Shown here: positions 16,568 to 23,949 of the stretch, piece by piece
Layout of the letters: the number at the start of each line of letters is the position of its first letter
Numbering within the stretch: position 1 is the first letter of the stretch
DNA from: Sphingopyxis sp.
Lineage (GTDB): Bacteria; Pseudomonadota; Alphaproteobacteria; Sphingomonadales; Sphingomonadaceae
Length of the DNA stretch: 34,454 bases
Direction of reading: 5' to 3'
Assembly: GCA_017745175.1 (NCBI GenBank)
Contig: JAGHZY010000039.1
Span: 1-34,454, forward strand
Program-made: the position numbers and the translations under genes
The notes under the pieces: generated by a model
Databases searched by the model: none
Seen by the model: only the letters and a program-made list of their open reading frames with translations
What the model was told of the DNA's origin: nothing

Positions 16568-17584
16568 TCAGAGCCTGACCAGCATTTTTCCGATATTCTG
16601 GCCCGAAAACAGGCCGAGGAAGGCGTCGGGCGCCGATGCGAGGCCGTCGCGCACGGTTTCGCGCATCGTCACCGCGCCGCTTGCGATCAGCGCGCCCATG
16701 TCGGCATGAAATTCCTCCATGCACTCGATGAACTGGTCGGTGTAGATGAAGCCTTCCATGCGGATTCGCGCGGGGATCGAGCGGATGAGATATTTCATCT
16801 CCTGCGGTTTTCCGTCGTTATAGACGTCGATCATGCCGCAGATGGCAAAGCGTGCGAAGTCGTTGGCCGTTGCAAAGGCAGCGTCGAGATGCTCGCCGCC
16901 GACATTGTCGAAATAGACGTCGATACCGGGCTTGCCGAGGCGTTCGAGCGCGGCCGCGAGCTGGGGCAGCACCGGCCCCGCCTTGTAGTCGATCACGGCG
17001 TCGGCGCCGAGATCGAGGACCCATCCGGATTTTTCCGCGCCGCCCGCCGATCCGATGACCGTCATCTCGCGCGCCTTGGCGATCTGTACGACCGCCGAGC
17101 CCACCGCGCCGGCGGCGGCTGACACGAAAACCGTATCGCCGGGCCTGGCGCTCGCAATGCGAAGCAGGCCGATCCACGCCGTGCCGCCGGTCAGCCCCAT
17201 ATTGTGCAGGAAGGTCTGTGGCGTCAGGCCCGCGGCCAGCGCCTCGGCGGGCAATCCCTTGGGCATCATGTCGAGCCCGATGACGCCGCCATCGCGCCAT
17301 CCACCCATGTGAAGGATGAGGTCGCCGGGCGCAAAACCTTCCATTCGGCTTTCGGTGACCTTGCCGATCGCACCGCCGGTCATCGGCTGATCGATCTGGA
17401 AACCGGTGGCATAGCTTTTCGCGTCGTTCATTCGCCCGCGCATATAGGGATCGACCGACAGCCACAGGTTGTGCACGCGGAGCTGGTCGATTTCGAGCGG
17501 CGCGTCGGGCAACTCGCGCAGCGCGAAATTATCTATCGTCGGTAGCCCTTGCGGACGGCTGGTCAAATGCCATGCCTTGGCCAT
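16568..17584 (-). CDS. NADP-dependent oxidoreductase (CurA / prostaglandin reductase-like, MDR family)
   Basis: A 338-residue zinc-free medium-chain dehydrogenase/reductase of the leukotriene-B4-12-hydroxydehydrogenase / PTGR / CurA group. Typical features are the VHNLWLSVDPYMRGRM motif near residues 37-52, the nucleotide-binding loop VSAAAGAVGSAVVQIAK, and FDNVGGEHLDAA. Such enzymes reduce activated carbon-carbon double bonds of enones and enals with NADPH; CurA reduces curcumin. The natural substrate here is unknown. ATG 17584 is 99 bp from the divergent tRNA-Ala gene, and a 15-bp palindrome in that gap may be an operator. Confidence 0.89.
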   Translation of the reverse strand: MAKAWHLTSRPQGLPTIDNFALRELPDAPLEIDQLRVHNLWLSVDPYMRGRMNDAKSYATGFQIDQPMTGGAIGKVTESRMEGFAPGDLILHMGGWRDGGVIGLDMMPKGLPAEALAAGLTPQTFLHNMGLTGGTAWIGLLRIASARPGDTVFVSAAAGAVGSAVVQIAKAREMTVIGSAGGAEKSGWVLDLGADAVIDYKAGPVLPQLAAALERLGKPGIDVYFDNVGGEHLDAAFATANDFARFAICGMIDVYNDGKPQEMKYLIRSIPARIRMEGFIYTDQFIECMEEFHADMGALIASGAVTMRETVRDGLASAPDAFLGLFSGQNIGKMLVRL

Positions 17585-17641
17585 CGGAATCCCCCATTCC
17601 CCAAATTTTCACCGCGACAACGGTCAAGGTCAGAAAAGCCG

Positions 17642-17670
17642 TTGCCACTGCCTGGCAGTGCCGTTAAGAC
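17642..17670 (+). promoter_or_regulatory. Predicted promoter of tRNA-Ala
   Basis: TTGCCA (17642-17647), a 17-nt spacer and TAAGAC (17665-17670), ending 12 nt before the mature tRNA 5' end. The -35 matches the sigma-70 consensus at five of six positions and the -10 only at three. Most of the palindrome at 17646-17660 lies in the spacer. Confidence 0.4.
17646..17660. repeat. 15-bp palindrome in the tRNA-Ala / oxidoreductase intergenic region
   Basis: CACTGCC-T-GGCAGTG is a perfect 7+1+7 inverted repeat, 62-76 bp upstream of the divergent oxidoreductase start and inside the predicted tRNA promoter. Its size and symmetry fit a dimeric repressor site; no regulator gene is adjacent. Confidence 0.45.
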
Positions 17671-17682
17671 CCCGCCGGTCGC

Positions 17683-17758
17683 GGGGCCGTAGCTCAGATG
17701 GGAGAGCGCTGCAATCGCACTGCAGAGGTCAGGGGTTCGATTCCCCTCGGCTCCACCA
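17683..17758 (+). tRNA. tRNA-Ala (anticodon CGC)
   Basis: A complete 76-nt cloverleaf. The acceptor stem GGGGCCG pairs with CGGCTCC and contains the G3-U70 wobble that identifies alanine tRNAs. The D arm is GCTC/GAGC, the anticodon stem CTGCA/TGCAG encloses the loop ATCGCAC with anticodon CGC (17716-17718, reading GCG codons), and the T arm has GGTTCGATTCC. The discriminator is A, and the CCA end is encoded. GCG is expected to be a frequent alanine codon in this GC-rich genome. Confidence 0.97.
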
Positions 17759-17828
17759 GCGACCCTTCGATCGATCGTTGCGCAAAAACGGGACGCAAAT
17801 TCCTTGCGATACCTTGCCGCCGGGACGG

Positions 17829-17862
17829 ATTCGCCGGGGATTGCCCGGTATCCGCGGCGAAT
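17829..17862. terminator. Hairpin between tRNA-Ala and the convergent beta-hydroxylase-like gene
   Basis: ATTCGCCG (17829-17836) pairs with CGGCGAAT (17855-17862); an inner GGAT/ATCC stem extends it past a G-G mismatch. There is no T-tract. The region 17759-17898 between the two convergent genes holds nothing else I recognise. Confidence 0.4.
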
Positions 17863-17898
17863 TCCGGCTTGACCATGACGGTCCGGTTGCCGCGATTT

Positions 17899-18969
17899 TC
17901 ACTGTTCGGCGTAGCTGTCGATGGCGGAGAAAATACGGGTGAGCTGCTCGCGCTCATCGGCATCGATATCGGGGCGCCAGATTTCGAACAGCATGATGGT
18001 CCGGTCGCTGGTGCCGCGATTCCATGCTTCATGCTCGAAACTGTCGTCAAAAATCACCAATTCGCCTTCGCGCCAATTGCGCGTTTCGGGCCCGACGCGA
18101 AGGCCGCAGCCCGCGGGCACGACCAGCGGCAGATGACAGATGAGACGCGTGTTGAGCATGCCGTAATGCGGCTGGATATGCGTGCCGGGGGTCAGCCGCG
18201 AAAACAGGGCCAGCGGCGCCCGTCCCGGGATGACCGGCTGCGGCGCAAGCCCGAGCGCGGCCAGCGCGGCGGGGCAGAGCGTCTCCATCCCGTCGACGAC
18301 GGCGCCGTCCTTCCACAGCCAGGCGGCACCCCAGTCGGGCTTGTCGAGCAACGGATTATTGGGCGGCGGACGATCGGGACTGGCCGTGACATAAGGGCCG
18401 AAACGATCGGACGCGTTGTCGATCAAGGCGAACAGTTCGTCCCGGATGGCATCGGTTGCGGCCTCCAGCGCCGGAACCCATTCGAATTCGGACCGGTTGA
18501 AGAAGGGGCGCTGCGCCAGTCCGGGAAAATAGAACATGCTCGGCTGCTGCAGATAGACCTGCTGTTCGCCCGCGAGCATGCGAAGCGCTTCGGCCACGCG
18601 CGGCGTCGCGGTCCTCGCGTCGATCCCGACATTGCGCAACTGACCGAGCAAATGGTCGGCGAAGGCGCGTTCGGACGCCACCAGAAATTGCTCTGCGCGC
18701 TCGAGCCCTGCGTGGAGCGACATCGGCACGCTCCCGGCATTGGCGGCAGTCCCCAGCGCGAGACGATAGAAAGTGGCCGCGGCCCGATCGTCCTGCAGGC
18801 GGCGCTGGAGCTCGGCCATGGCGAGAATGGCGGCGATATTGCCCCGGTCGAGGCGGATTGCGGTGGTCAGCGCCGCGCCCTCCGCGACGGCGTCGCCCCG
18901 GCGTTGGGCGTCGCGTAGCTGGTCCAGCCATGTCGTCTGCTGCGTCATGGCCCAGCCATAACGCAGCAT
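17899..18969 (-). CDS. Aspartyl/asparaginyl beta-hydroxylase-family dioxygenase with N-terminal helical repeat region
   Basis: A 356-residue protein. Residues about 1-100 form helical, TPR-like repeats (WLDQLRDAQRRGDAV, IAAILAMAELQRRLQDD). The C-terminal half is an Asp_Arg_Hydrox (cupin-fold, Fe(II)/2-oxoglutarate) domain. Likely metal and substrate residues lie in HIQPHYGMLNTRLICHLPL and DDSFEHEAWNRG, where the two histidines fit the family pattern. Bacterial members hydroxylate proteins or lipid A acyl chains; the target here is unknown. The start is ambiguous: ATG 18969 has an AAAGG site close upstream, while ATG 18948 (MTQQTTW) gives a more usual N-terminus. The next gene upstream on this strand, for the DUF4349 lipoprotein, ends at 18998. 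Confidence 0.85.
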   Translation of the reverse strand: MLRYGWAMTQQTTWLDQLRDAQRRGDAVAEGAALTTAIRLDRGNIAAILAMAELQRRLQDDRAAATFYRLALGTAANAGSVPMSLHAGLERAEQFLVASERAFADHLLGQLRNVGIDARTATPRVAEALRMLAGEQQVYLQQPSMFYFPGLAQRPFFNRSEFEWVPALEAATDAIRDELFALIDNASDRFGPYVTASPDRPPPNNPLLDKPDWGAAWLWKDGAVVDGMETLCPAALAALGLAPQPVIPGRAPLALFSRLTPGTHIQPHYGMLNTRLICHLPLVVPAGCGLRVGPETRNWREGELVIFDDSFEHEAWNRGTSDRTIMLFEIWRPDIDADEREQLTRIFSAIDSYAEQ

Positions 18970-18997
18970 CGGACCTTTGCAAGCGACGCCCGCCCGG

Positions 18998-19903
18998 TCA
19001 GCCCGCGGGAGGCGGTGCCGGGTCGTGCGCTGCGGGTTTGGTCATCTGTTGACGGACCGCGGTCATGAAACGGCTGCGCCAGAAAGCGACGAGCAGCGCC
19101 GCGAGGATGCCCCACGGCAGCAACGCCGCGCCGAGCGTCAGGACGAAGGACAGCGCGCTGCTGCCGCTGCGCATCAGCGTCTCGCTGGCACTCGCGAACG
19201 GATTCTCGTGGCCGATGCCGGGGAGGCCGCCGTCGCTGACATAATTGAACGCGACACTCGTCCACGCGATACGCGTTTCGCCGGCGCTGCGGCTTTGCCG
19301 CTCGTCGCCGATCTGCCCGCGCAACTCGCTGATCCGGGCAAGAAGCTCGGCCCGCTCACCCTTGCCGAGGCCGCCTGCCTTGAGCCGTTCCTCGAGGCGG
19401 GCGATTTCGGCTTCGGAACCTGCACTGCGCTGCTGCGAGGCGAGGATCGCTGTTCCGACGTCCTCGCCGGCGACGCTCGCGTCGGCGAGCACACCTTCGG
19501 CCTTTTCGACGCTTTCGATCGCGCCGGCGCCGAACCGGCGTGCGATGCCGGGCTCGAGCCTGAACTGCGTCTGCGCCTCAACCAGCTTTTCGTCGGTAAG
19601 CTGATAGCGGACATCGACGATCCGGCAACGCTGGACGCCCAGCGTCTCGCAGGCCGCGGCATGTTCTTCCTGCACCTTGGCGATACGATTGTCGGCGAGG
19701 CGGAAGGTGTAGGCATAATCGAACGCGACGCCGGGTGCCGCTTCAATACCGATCCGGGGCGTGGCGGCCGCATCGGCCGCTTCTTCGGCAACGGCGGGGG
19801 CTTCGCTGTTTGCGGGACCTGAAACGCTCGCATCTTCGGCCGATTTTTCCGAGCAGCCGATCAGGGCAAGCGCCATCGCGCCCGCTAAGAGCTTATTTCG
19901 CAT
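18998..19903 (-). CDS. DUF4349-domain lipoprotein
   Basis: A 301-residue protein. The N-terminus is a lipoprotein signal with lipobox LIGC (Cys17 region). An Ala/Glu-rich linker follows, then a DUF4349 domain with FDYAYTFRLADNRIAKVQEEHAAACETLG, a coiled-coil stretch (AEIARLEERLKAG and following) and a C-terminal membrane helix (ALSFVLTLGAALLPWGILAALLVAFW) with a basic cytosolic tail. DUF4349 proteins are envelope proteins of unknown function. ATG 19903 follows a GGGAG site by 7 nt. The gene lies between uvrD and the beta-hydroxylase-like gene on the same strand. Confidence 0.85.
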   Translation of the reverse strand: MRNKLLAGAMALALIGCSEKSAEDASVSGPANSEAPAVAEEAADAAATPRIGIEAAPGVAFDYAYTFRLADNRIAKVQEEHAAACETLGVQRCRIVDVRYQLTDEKLVEAQTQFRLEPGIARRFGAGAIESVEKAEGVLADASVAGEDVGTAILASQQRSAGSEAEIARLEERLKAGGLGKGERAELLARISELRGQIGDERQSRSAGETRIAWTSVAFNYVSDGGLPGIGHENPFASASETLMRSGSSALSFVLTLGAALLPWGILAALLVAFWRSRFMTAVRQQMTKPAAHDPAPPPAG

Positions 19904-19977
19904 GCAGATTCTCCCAAAGCGCGACTCGTTGGCCGCAGGAGACGGCATATCATAACTAATGTAGTTGACAATAGGGA

Positions 19978-22290
19978 TCAGGCGAGCGTGACGAAGCTGT
20001 CGAGTACGCGCTTGCTTCCGGCCTGGTCGAACTCGACCTCGAGCTTGTTGCCGTCGATATCCATGATTTCGCCGTAGCCGAACTTCTCGTGGAAGACGCG
20101 TATCCCGATCGCGAGATCGCTCCGCGGTTTCGCGCCGACCGAGGCCGCGGGGCCGCGTTCGGACGGGGCGGGCGCGCGGGTAACCGTCGACGACTGCGCC
20201 GCCGCGCGCTGCCAGGCGGGACCGCGCGTCATCGTGCGTGCAGGGTTCCGTTCGGCGACGTGGGCGAAGGGGTCGCCCTGCGCCGACCAGTTGGCACGCC
20301 ACAGGCTCTGTCCGCCGCCGAAGCTGTTTTCGCTGTCGACATGCTCGGGCGGGATTTCGGCGATGAAGCGGCTGGGGATGCTGCTCATCCACTGGCCGTA
20401 GATGCGGCGGTTCGCAGCGTGATAGATGCTCGCGCGCTGGCGGGCGCGGGTGATCGCGACATAGGCGAGGCGGCGTTCCTCCTCGAGGCTCGCGGTGCCG
20501 CCTTCGTCCATCGAACGCTGCGACGGGAAGACGCCGTCCTCCCAGCCCGCGAGGAAGACATGGTCGAACTCGAGCCCTTTCGCGGCATGGATCGTCATGA
20601 TCGTGACCGTTTCTGTCGCGTCATTCTGGTCGCGATCCATAACGAGGCTGACATGTTCGAGGAATTCCTCGAGTGTTTCATATTCCTCCATCGCGCGGAC
20701 GAGTTCGGAAAGGTTTTCGAGGCGTCCGGCGGCTTCGGCGCTGCGGTCGGCCTGCAGCATCGCGGTATAACCCGATTCGTCGAGAATCAGCTGCGTCAGC
20801 TCGGGGTGCGACAGCTCGTTCGCCTTGCCCTGCCAGCCGCGCATCTGCGCGACGAAATTGGCGAGCTGGCGGCGTGCCTGCGGAGTGAGTTCGTCGGTTT
20901 CGGTGATCCGCGACGCCGCGTGGAACAGCGGCGCGCGTTCGTAGCGCGCATATTGATGGATGCGCGCGAGCGCCTTGTCGCCGAGCCCGCGTTTGGGAAC
21001 ATTGACGATGCGTTCGAAGGCCAGGTCGTCCGCACTCGACTGGACGAGACGGAGATAGGCGAGCGCGTCGCGGATTTCGGCGCGTTCGTAGAAGCGGAAG
21101 CCGCCGACGATGCGATACGGCATGCCGATCGCGATGAAGCGGTCCTCGAACTCGCGCGTCTGGAACTGCGCACGGACGAGAATTGCCGTGCGATCGAGGC
21201 TGATCTTGCGGTGCTGGAGCGTCTCCAGCTCCTCGCCGATCCGGCGCGCCTCCTCGGGTCCGTCCCACACCCCGACGACGCGCACCTTGTCGCCTGCGTC
21301 GATCTCGGTCCACAGCGTCTTGCCGAGCCGGTCGCTGTTCTGCGCGATCAGTGCCGAGGCGGCGGCGAGGATCTGCGGGGTCGAACGATAATTCTGTTCG
21401 AGGCGAATGACGGTGGCGCCGGGGAAATCCTTTTCGAAGCGCAGGATGTTCGCGACCTCGGCGCCGCGCCACGAATAGATCGACTGGTCGTCGTCGCCGA
21501 CGCAGCAGATATTTTTCCGAGCTTGCGCCAGTAACCTGAGCCACAGATATTGGCTCGCATTGGTGTCCTGATATTCATCGACAAGCACATATTTGAAGCG
21601 CTGCTGATACTGCTCCAGCACATCGCGGTGCGTCTTCAGGATCACCAGCATGTGGAGCAGCAGGTCGCCGAAATCGCAGGCGTTCAATGTCTTCAGCCGC
21701 GCCTGGTAGAGCGCATAGAAATGCTGGCCCTTGCCGTCGGCATAGGCTTCCTTGTCTGCCGCATCGAGATCGGCGGGGGTGAGCCCGCGGTTCTTCCATT
21801 TGTCGATGAGGCCGGCGAGCTGGCGTGCCGGCCAGCGTTTCTCGTCGAGCCCCTCGGCCTGGATGAGCTGTTTGAGGACGCGGAGCTGGTCGTCGGTGTC
21901 GAGGATGGCGAAATTGCTCTGCAAGCCGACGAGTTCGGCGTGACGCCGCAGCATCTTGGCGCAAATGCTGTGAAAGGTGCCGAGCCAGGGCATGCCTTCG
22001 ACCGCGTCGCCGATCATTCGCCCGATACGCTCGCGCATTTCGCGCGCCGCCTTGTTGGTGAAGGTAACCGCGAGGATTTCGGACGGCCAGGCCCGCCGCG
22101 TCGCAATGATGTGCGCGAGGCGGGCGGTGAGCGCCGCGGTCTTGCCCGTTCCCGCGCCCGCGAGCATCAGCACCGGTCCCTCCGTGGTGAGTACGGCCTG
22201 TCGCTGCGGGCCGTTGAGGCCCTGCAGATAGGGCGGGTCCGAAGGATCGGGGCGGGTCAGGTCGGGCAGCGAGGCGGGGGTATCGTTCAC
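19978..22290 (-). CDS. uvrD: ATP-dependent DNA helicase UvrD/PcrA
   Basis: A 770-residue superfamily 1A helicase. The Walker A loop is AGAGTGKT, motif Ia reads TFTNKAAREM, motif II is VDEYQDTN, motif III GDDDQSIYSWRGA, motif IV RLEQNYRST, motif V TIHAAKGLEFDHVF and motif VI YVAITRARQ. The C-terminus ends in a Tudor-like module (KFGYGEIMDIDGNKLEVEF), as in PcrA/UvrD, where it contacts RNA polymerase or repair partners. It unwinds DNA 3' to 5' in nucleotide-excision and mismatch repair. The start is GTG 22290, 10 bp after the stop of the DUF2520 gene and without a clear ribosome-binding site, so it probably relies on coupled translation. Confidence 0.96.
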   Translation of the reverse strand: MNDTPASLPDLTRPDPSDPPYLQGLNGPQRQAVLTTEGPVLMLAGAGTGKTAALTARLAHIIATRRAWPSEILAVTFTNKAAREMRERIGRMIGDAVEGMPWLGTFHSICAKMLRRHAELVGLQSNFAILDTDDQLRVLKQLIQAEGLDEKRWPARQLAGLIDKWKNRGLTPADLDAADKEAYADGKGQHFYALYQARLKTLNACDFGDLLLHMLVILKTHRDVLEQYQQRFKYVLVDEYQDTNASQYLWLRLLAQARKNICCVGDDDQSIYSWRGAEVANILRFEKDFPGATVIRLEQNYRSTPQILAAASALIAQNSDRLGKTLWTEIDAGDKVRVVGVWDGPEEARRIGEELETLQHRKISLDRTAILVRAQFQTREFEDRFIAIGMPYRIVGGFRFYERAEIRDALAYLRLVQSSADDLAFERIVNVPKRGLGDKALARIHQYARYERAPLFHAASRITETDELTPQARRQLANFVAQMRGWQGKANELSHPELTQLILDESGYTAMLQADRSAEAAGRLENLSELVRAMEEYETLEEFLEHVSLVMDRDQNDATETVTIMTIHAAKGLEFDHVFLAGWEDGVFPSQRSMDEGGTASLEEERRLAYVAITRARQRASIYHAANRRIYGQWMSSIPSRFIAEIPPEHVDSENSFGGGQSLWRANWSAQGDPFAHVAERNPARTMTRGPAWQRAAAQSSTVTRAPAPSERGPAASVGAKPRSDLAIGIRVFHEKFGYGEIMDIDGNKLEVEFDQAGSKRVLDSFVTLA

Positions 22291-22300
22291 GCGCGAACGA

Positions 22301-23182
22301 TTAGGGAACAGCGAGCAGGCTGTCCAGTGCGGCGAGGCGATCGGGGGGCAAGGTTCCGGCGCGTCTCAACTTGTCGAGAGTGGCAAGCGCCATCGCGCGA
22401 TAGGCTGGCAGAAGATCCGGGCTGTGCGCCGCCAGCGTATCGAGATGCTCGCCGATGGTTCGTGCGTCGCCGCGCAGCAACGGCCCCGACAATCCCGCAA
22501 AGCCAAACGCAAGGCTGTTTTCGAGCGCCGCACGGACGAGCGGGGCGAGCAGCGCCGCCGGATCGTCGACCCCGGCATCCTCCAGCGCGTGCGATGCTCC
22601 TGTGATCAGCGTTACCATATGGTTCGACGCGTGACAGAGCGCGGCGTGATAGAGCGCCCGCCGGTCCTCCGCGACCTCGACCGCGATGCCGCCGAATAAC
22701 GCAACGAACCCCATCGCGCGGTCGGTCGCGCCAGTGGTCGAGCCGGTGACCGCAAAACGCGCACCCGCCATACGCTGCACCTCACTCGCGGGATCGCCGG
22801 TGAAGGTCATCGCGGGGTGGATCGCCGCGGTCAGCGCACCGGCGCTGCGCAGCGGCTCGAGGATGGCCGCACCGCTGCGTCCGCTGACATGGAAGATCAA
22901 ACGGTCGCGGCCTGCCAGTCGCATGGAGGCCATATCGCTGACGACATCGGCGAGGGCATCGTCGGCGACGGCGATCGCGATGGCGTCGCATTCGGCCATG
23001 AGGTGATCGAGAGCGGGCGCCGCGACGGCACCGATCCTTGTCGCCGCATCCGCGACCCGTGCAGGCGAGCGGCCCCACATCATCGGCGGCAGGGTCGAAT
23101 GCGGCGCGACGGCCAGCGCAAGCGCCTGCGCAACGCGGCCCACGCCGACGACGCCGGGTTGGTGGAAACGGAAACCGGTCAT
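22301..23182 (-). CDS. Rossmann-like and DUF2520 domain protein
   Basis: A 293-residue protein. The N-terminal Rossmann-like domain begins with QPGVVGVGRVAQAL (a GxGxxA dinucleotide-binding motif). The DUF2520 domain follows from about residue 120 and contains AIHPAMTFTGDP, YHAALCHASNHMVTL and PLVRAALENS. The fold is related to 3-hydroxyisobutyrate and pantoate dehydrogenases, but the reaction is unknown. ATG 23182 places the Rossmann motif at the N-terminus as expected; a longer frame to 23251 exists but adds unconserved residues. It is the first gene of a unit with uvrD (10-bp gap). Confidence 0.85.
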   Translation of the reverse strand: MTGFRFHQPGVVGVGRVAQALALAVAPHSTLPPMMWGRSPARVADAATRIGAVAAPALDHLMAECDAIAIAVADDALADVVSDMASMRLAGRDRLIFHVSGRSGAAILEPLRSAGALTAAIHPAMTFTGDPASEVQRMAGARFAVTGSTTGATDRAMGFVALFGGIAVEVAEDRRALYHAALCHASNHMVTLITGASHALEDAGVDDPAALLAPLVRAALENSLAFGFAGLSGPLLRGDARTIGEHLDTLAAHSPDLLPAYRAMALATLDKLRRAGTLPPDRLAALDSLLAVP

Positions 23183-23258
23183 GGGCGCGACGTAGCGCGG
23201 AGACGATGGTTTGCCAACGGAACGTCTGATTTCGATCGATTGCGGACCCACCCATCCC

Positions 23259-23348
23259 CGTCACCCCGGACTTGACCCGGATCCCGCTTGAAATCAGGCG
23301 CCTGCGGATGCGTCAAAAAGCGGGATCCGGGTCAAGCCCGGGATGACG
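23259..23348. repeat. Long imperfect inverted repeat (sphingomonad-type intergenic repeat)
   Basis: Arms 23259-23289 and 23318-23348 are complementary at 29 of 31 positions, separated by 28 bp. On the minus strand both mismatches become G-U pairs, so an RNA read from that strand could fold with no interruption. Key blocks are CGTCACCCCGG, CTTGACCCGG and ATCCCGCTT. Repeats of this style (CGTCATCCCGG...CTTGACCCGGGATCC) are dispersed in sphingomonad genomes; that is from memory. No second copy is visible in this window. The right arm contains the ATG of the following rlpA frame. Confidence 0.85.
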
Positions 23349-23870
23349 AAGCGGGGTGAAGGCAACTGCGCCGGCGCCAAATATCGCCCCGTCGCCGATA
23401 CGCCGGTCCGCATCGGTCCCGCCTATACGGTCCGCGGCACGACCTATGTGCCCGCTGCGGCGCCCGCCTATGACGCGATCGGCTACGCGAGCTGGTACGG
23501 GAGCGAGTCGGGGAACCGGACCGCGAACGGCGAGCAGTTTCGCCCCGGCTGGATCACCGCCGCGCACACGACGCTGCCGCTGCCGACCTATGTCGAGGTG
23601 ACCGCGCTCGATACGGGGCAGCGGATCATCGTCCGCGTCAACGATCGCGGGCCGTTCGCGCGCGGGCGCGTCATCGACCTGTCGCGCGGCGCGGCGGAAG
23701 AACTGGGCATGAGGGCACAGGGCTACGCGGCGGTGCGCGTGCGCCGCGTCGATCCGTCGGAAAAGGACCGCGAGCGGCTTCGCAAGGGCAAGCCAGCGGC
23801 GTCGCTTGCGCCGGTCCCCGAACGCGAATTGCAGCGGCTGCGCGCGCAGCTTCCGGCGCAGGGACGCTGA
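23343..23870 (+). CDS. rlpA: RlpA-family septal ring protein, N-terminal signal peptide apparently lost
   Basis: A 175-residue open frame with a full double-psi beta-barrel RlpA domain: YASWYGSESGNRTANGE, RPGWITAAHTTLPLPTYVEV, and RVNDRGPFARGRVIDLSRGAA. RlpA proteins are outer-membrane lipoproteins at the division site; some cleave naked glycan strands. Homologues start with a lipoprotein signal and a lipobox cysteine shortly before a KYRPVADTPV-like stretch. Here the Cys is kept (Cys9 in GNCAGAKYRPVAD), but only MTKRGEGN precedes it. The sole in-frame start, ATG 23343, lies within the right arm of the inverted repeat and has no ribosome-binding site; the frame is closed at 23289. The protein is probably not exported or not made, so this may be a pseudogene in progress. 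The C-terminal 40 residues are charged; no SPOR domain is present. Confidence 0.72.
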   Translation: MTKRGEGNCAGAKYRPVADTPVRIGPAYTVRGTTYVPAAAPAYDAIGYASWYGSESGNRTANGEQFRPGWITAAHTTLPLPTYVEVTALDTGQRIIVRVNDRGPFARGRVIDLSRGAAEELGMRAQGYAAVRVRRVDPSEKDRERLRKGKPAASLAPVPERELQRLRAQLPAQGR

Positions 23871-23888
23871 GCCGGATGCATTCCGGCT
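23870..23888 (+). terminator. Hairpin directly after rlpA
   Basis: AGCCGGA (23870-23876) pairs with TCCGGCT (23882-23888) around a 5-nt loop, starting at the last base of the rlpA stop codon. Only a short T pair follows, so termination strength is uncertain. Confidence 0.4.
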
Positions 23889-23949
23889 TGCATGGGGCGC
23901 GGTAACCCGTCCAAAGCGGCGCCGGCATAAACAGGGAGGGGCGTTGCCC

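Noticed and set aside
23183..23342. A missing rlpA signal peptide in another frame
   Set aside because: I read all three plus-strand frames before the repeat; they give only short stretches with stops and no hydrophobic leader, so a simple frameshift does not explain the lost signal.
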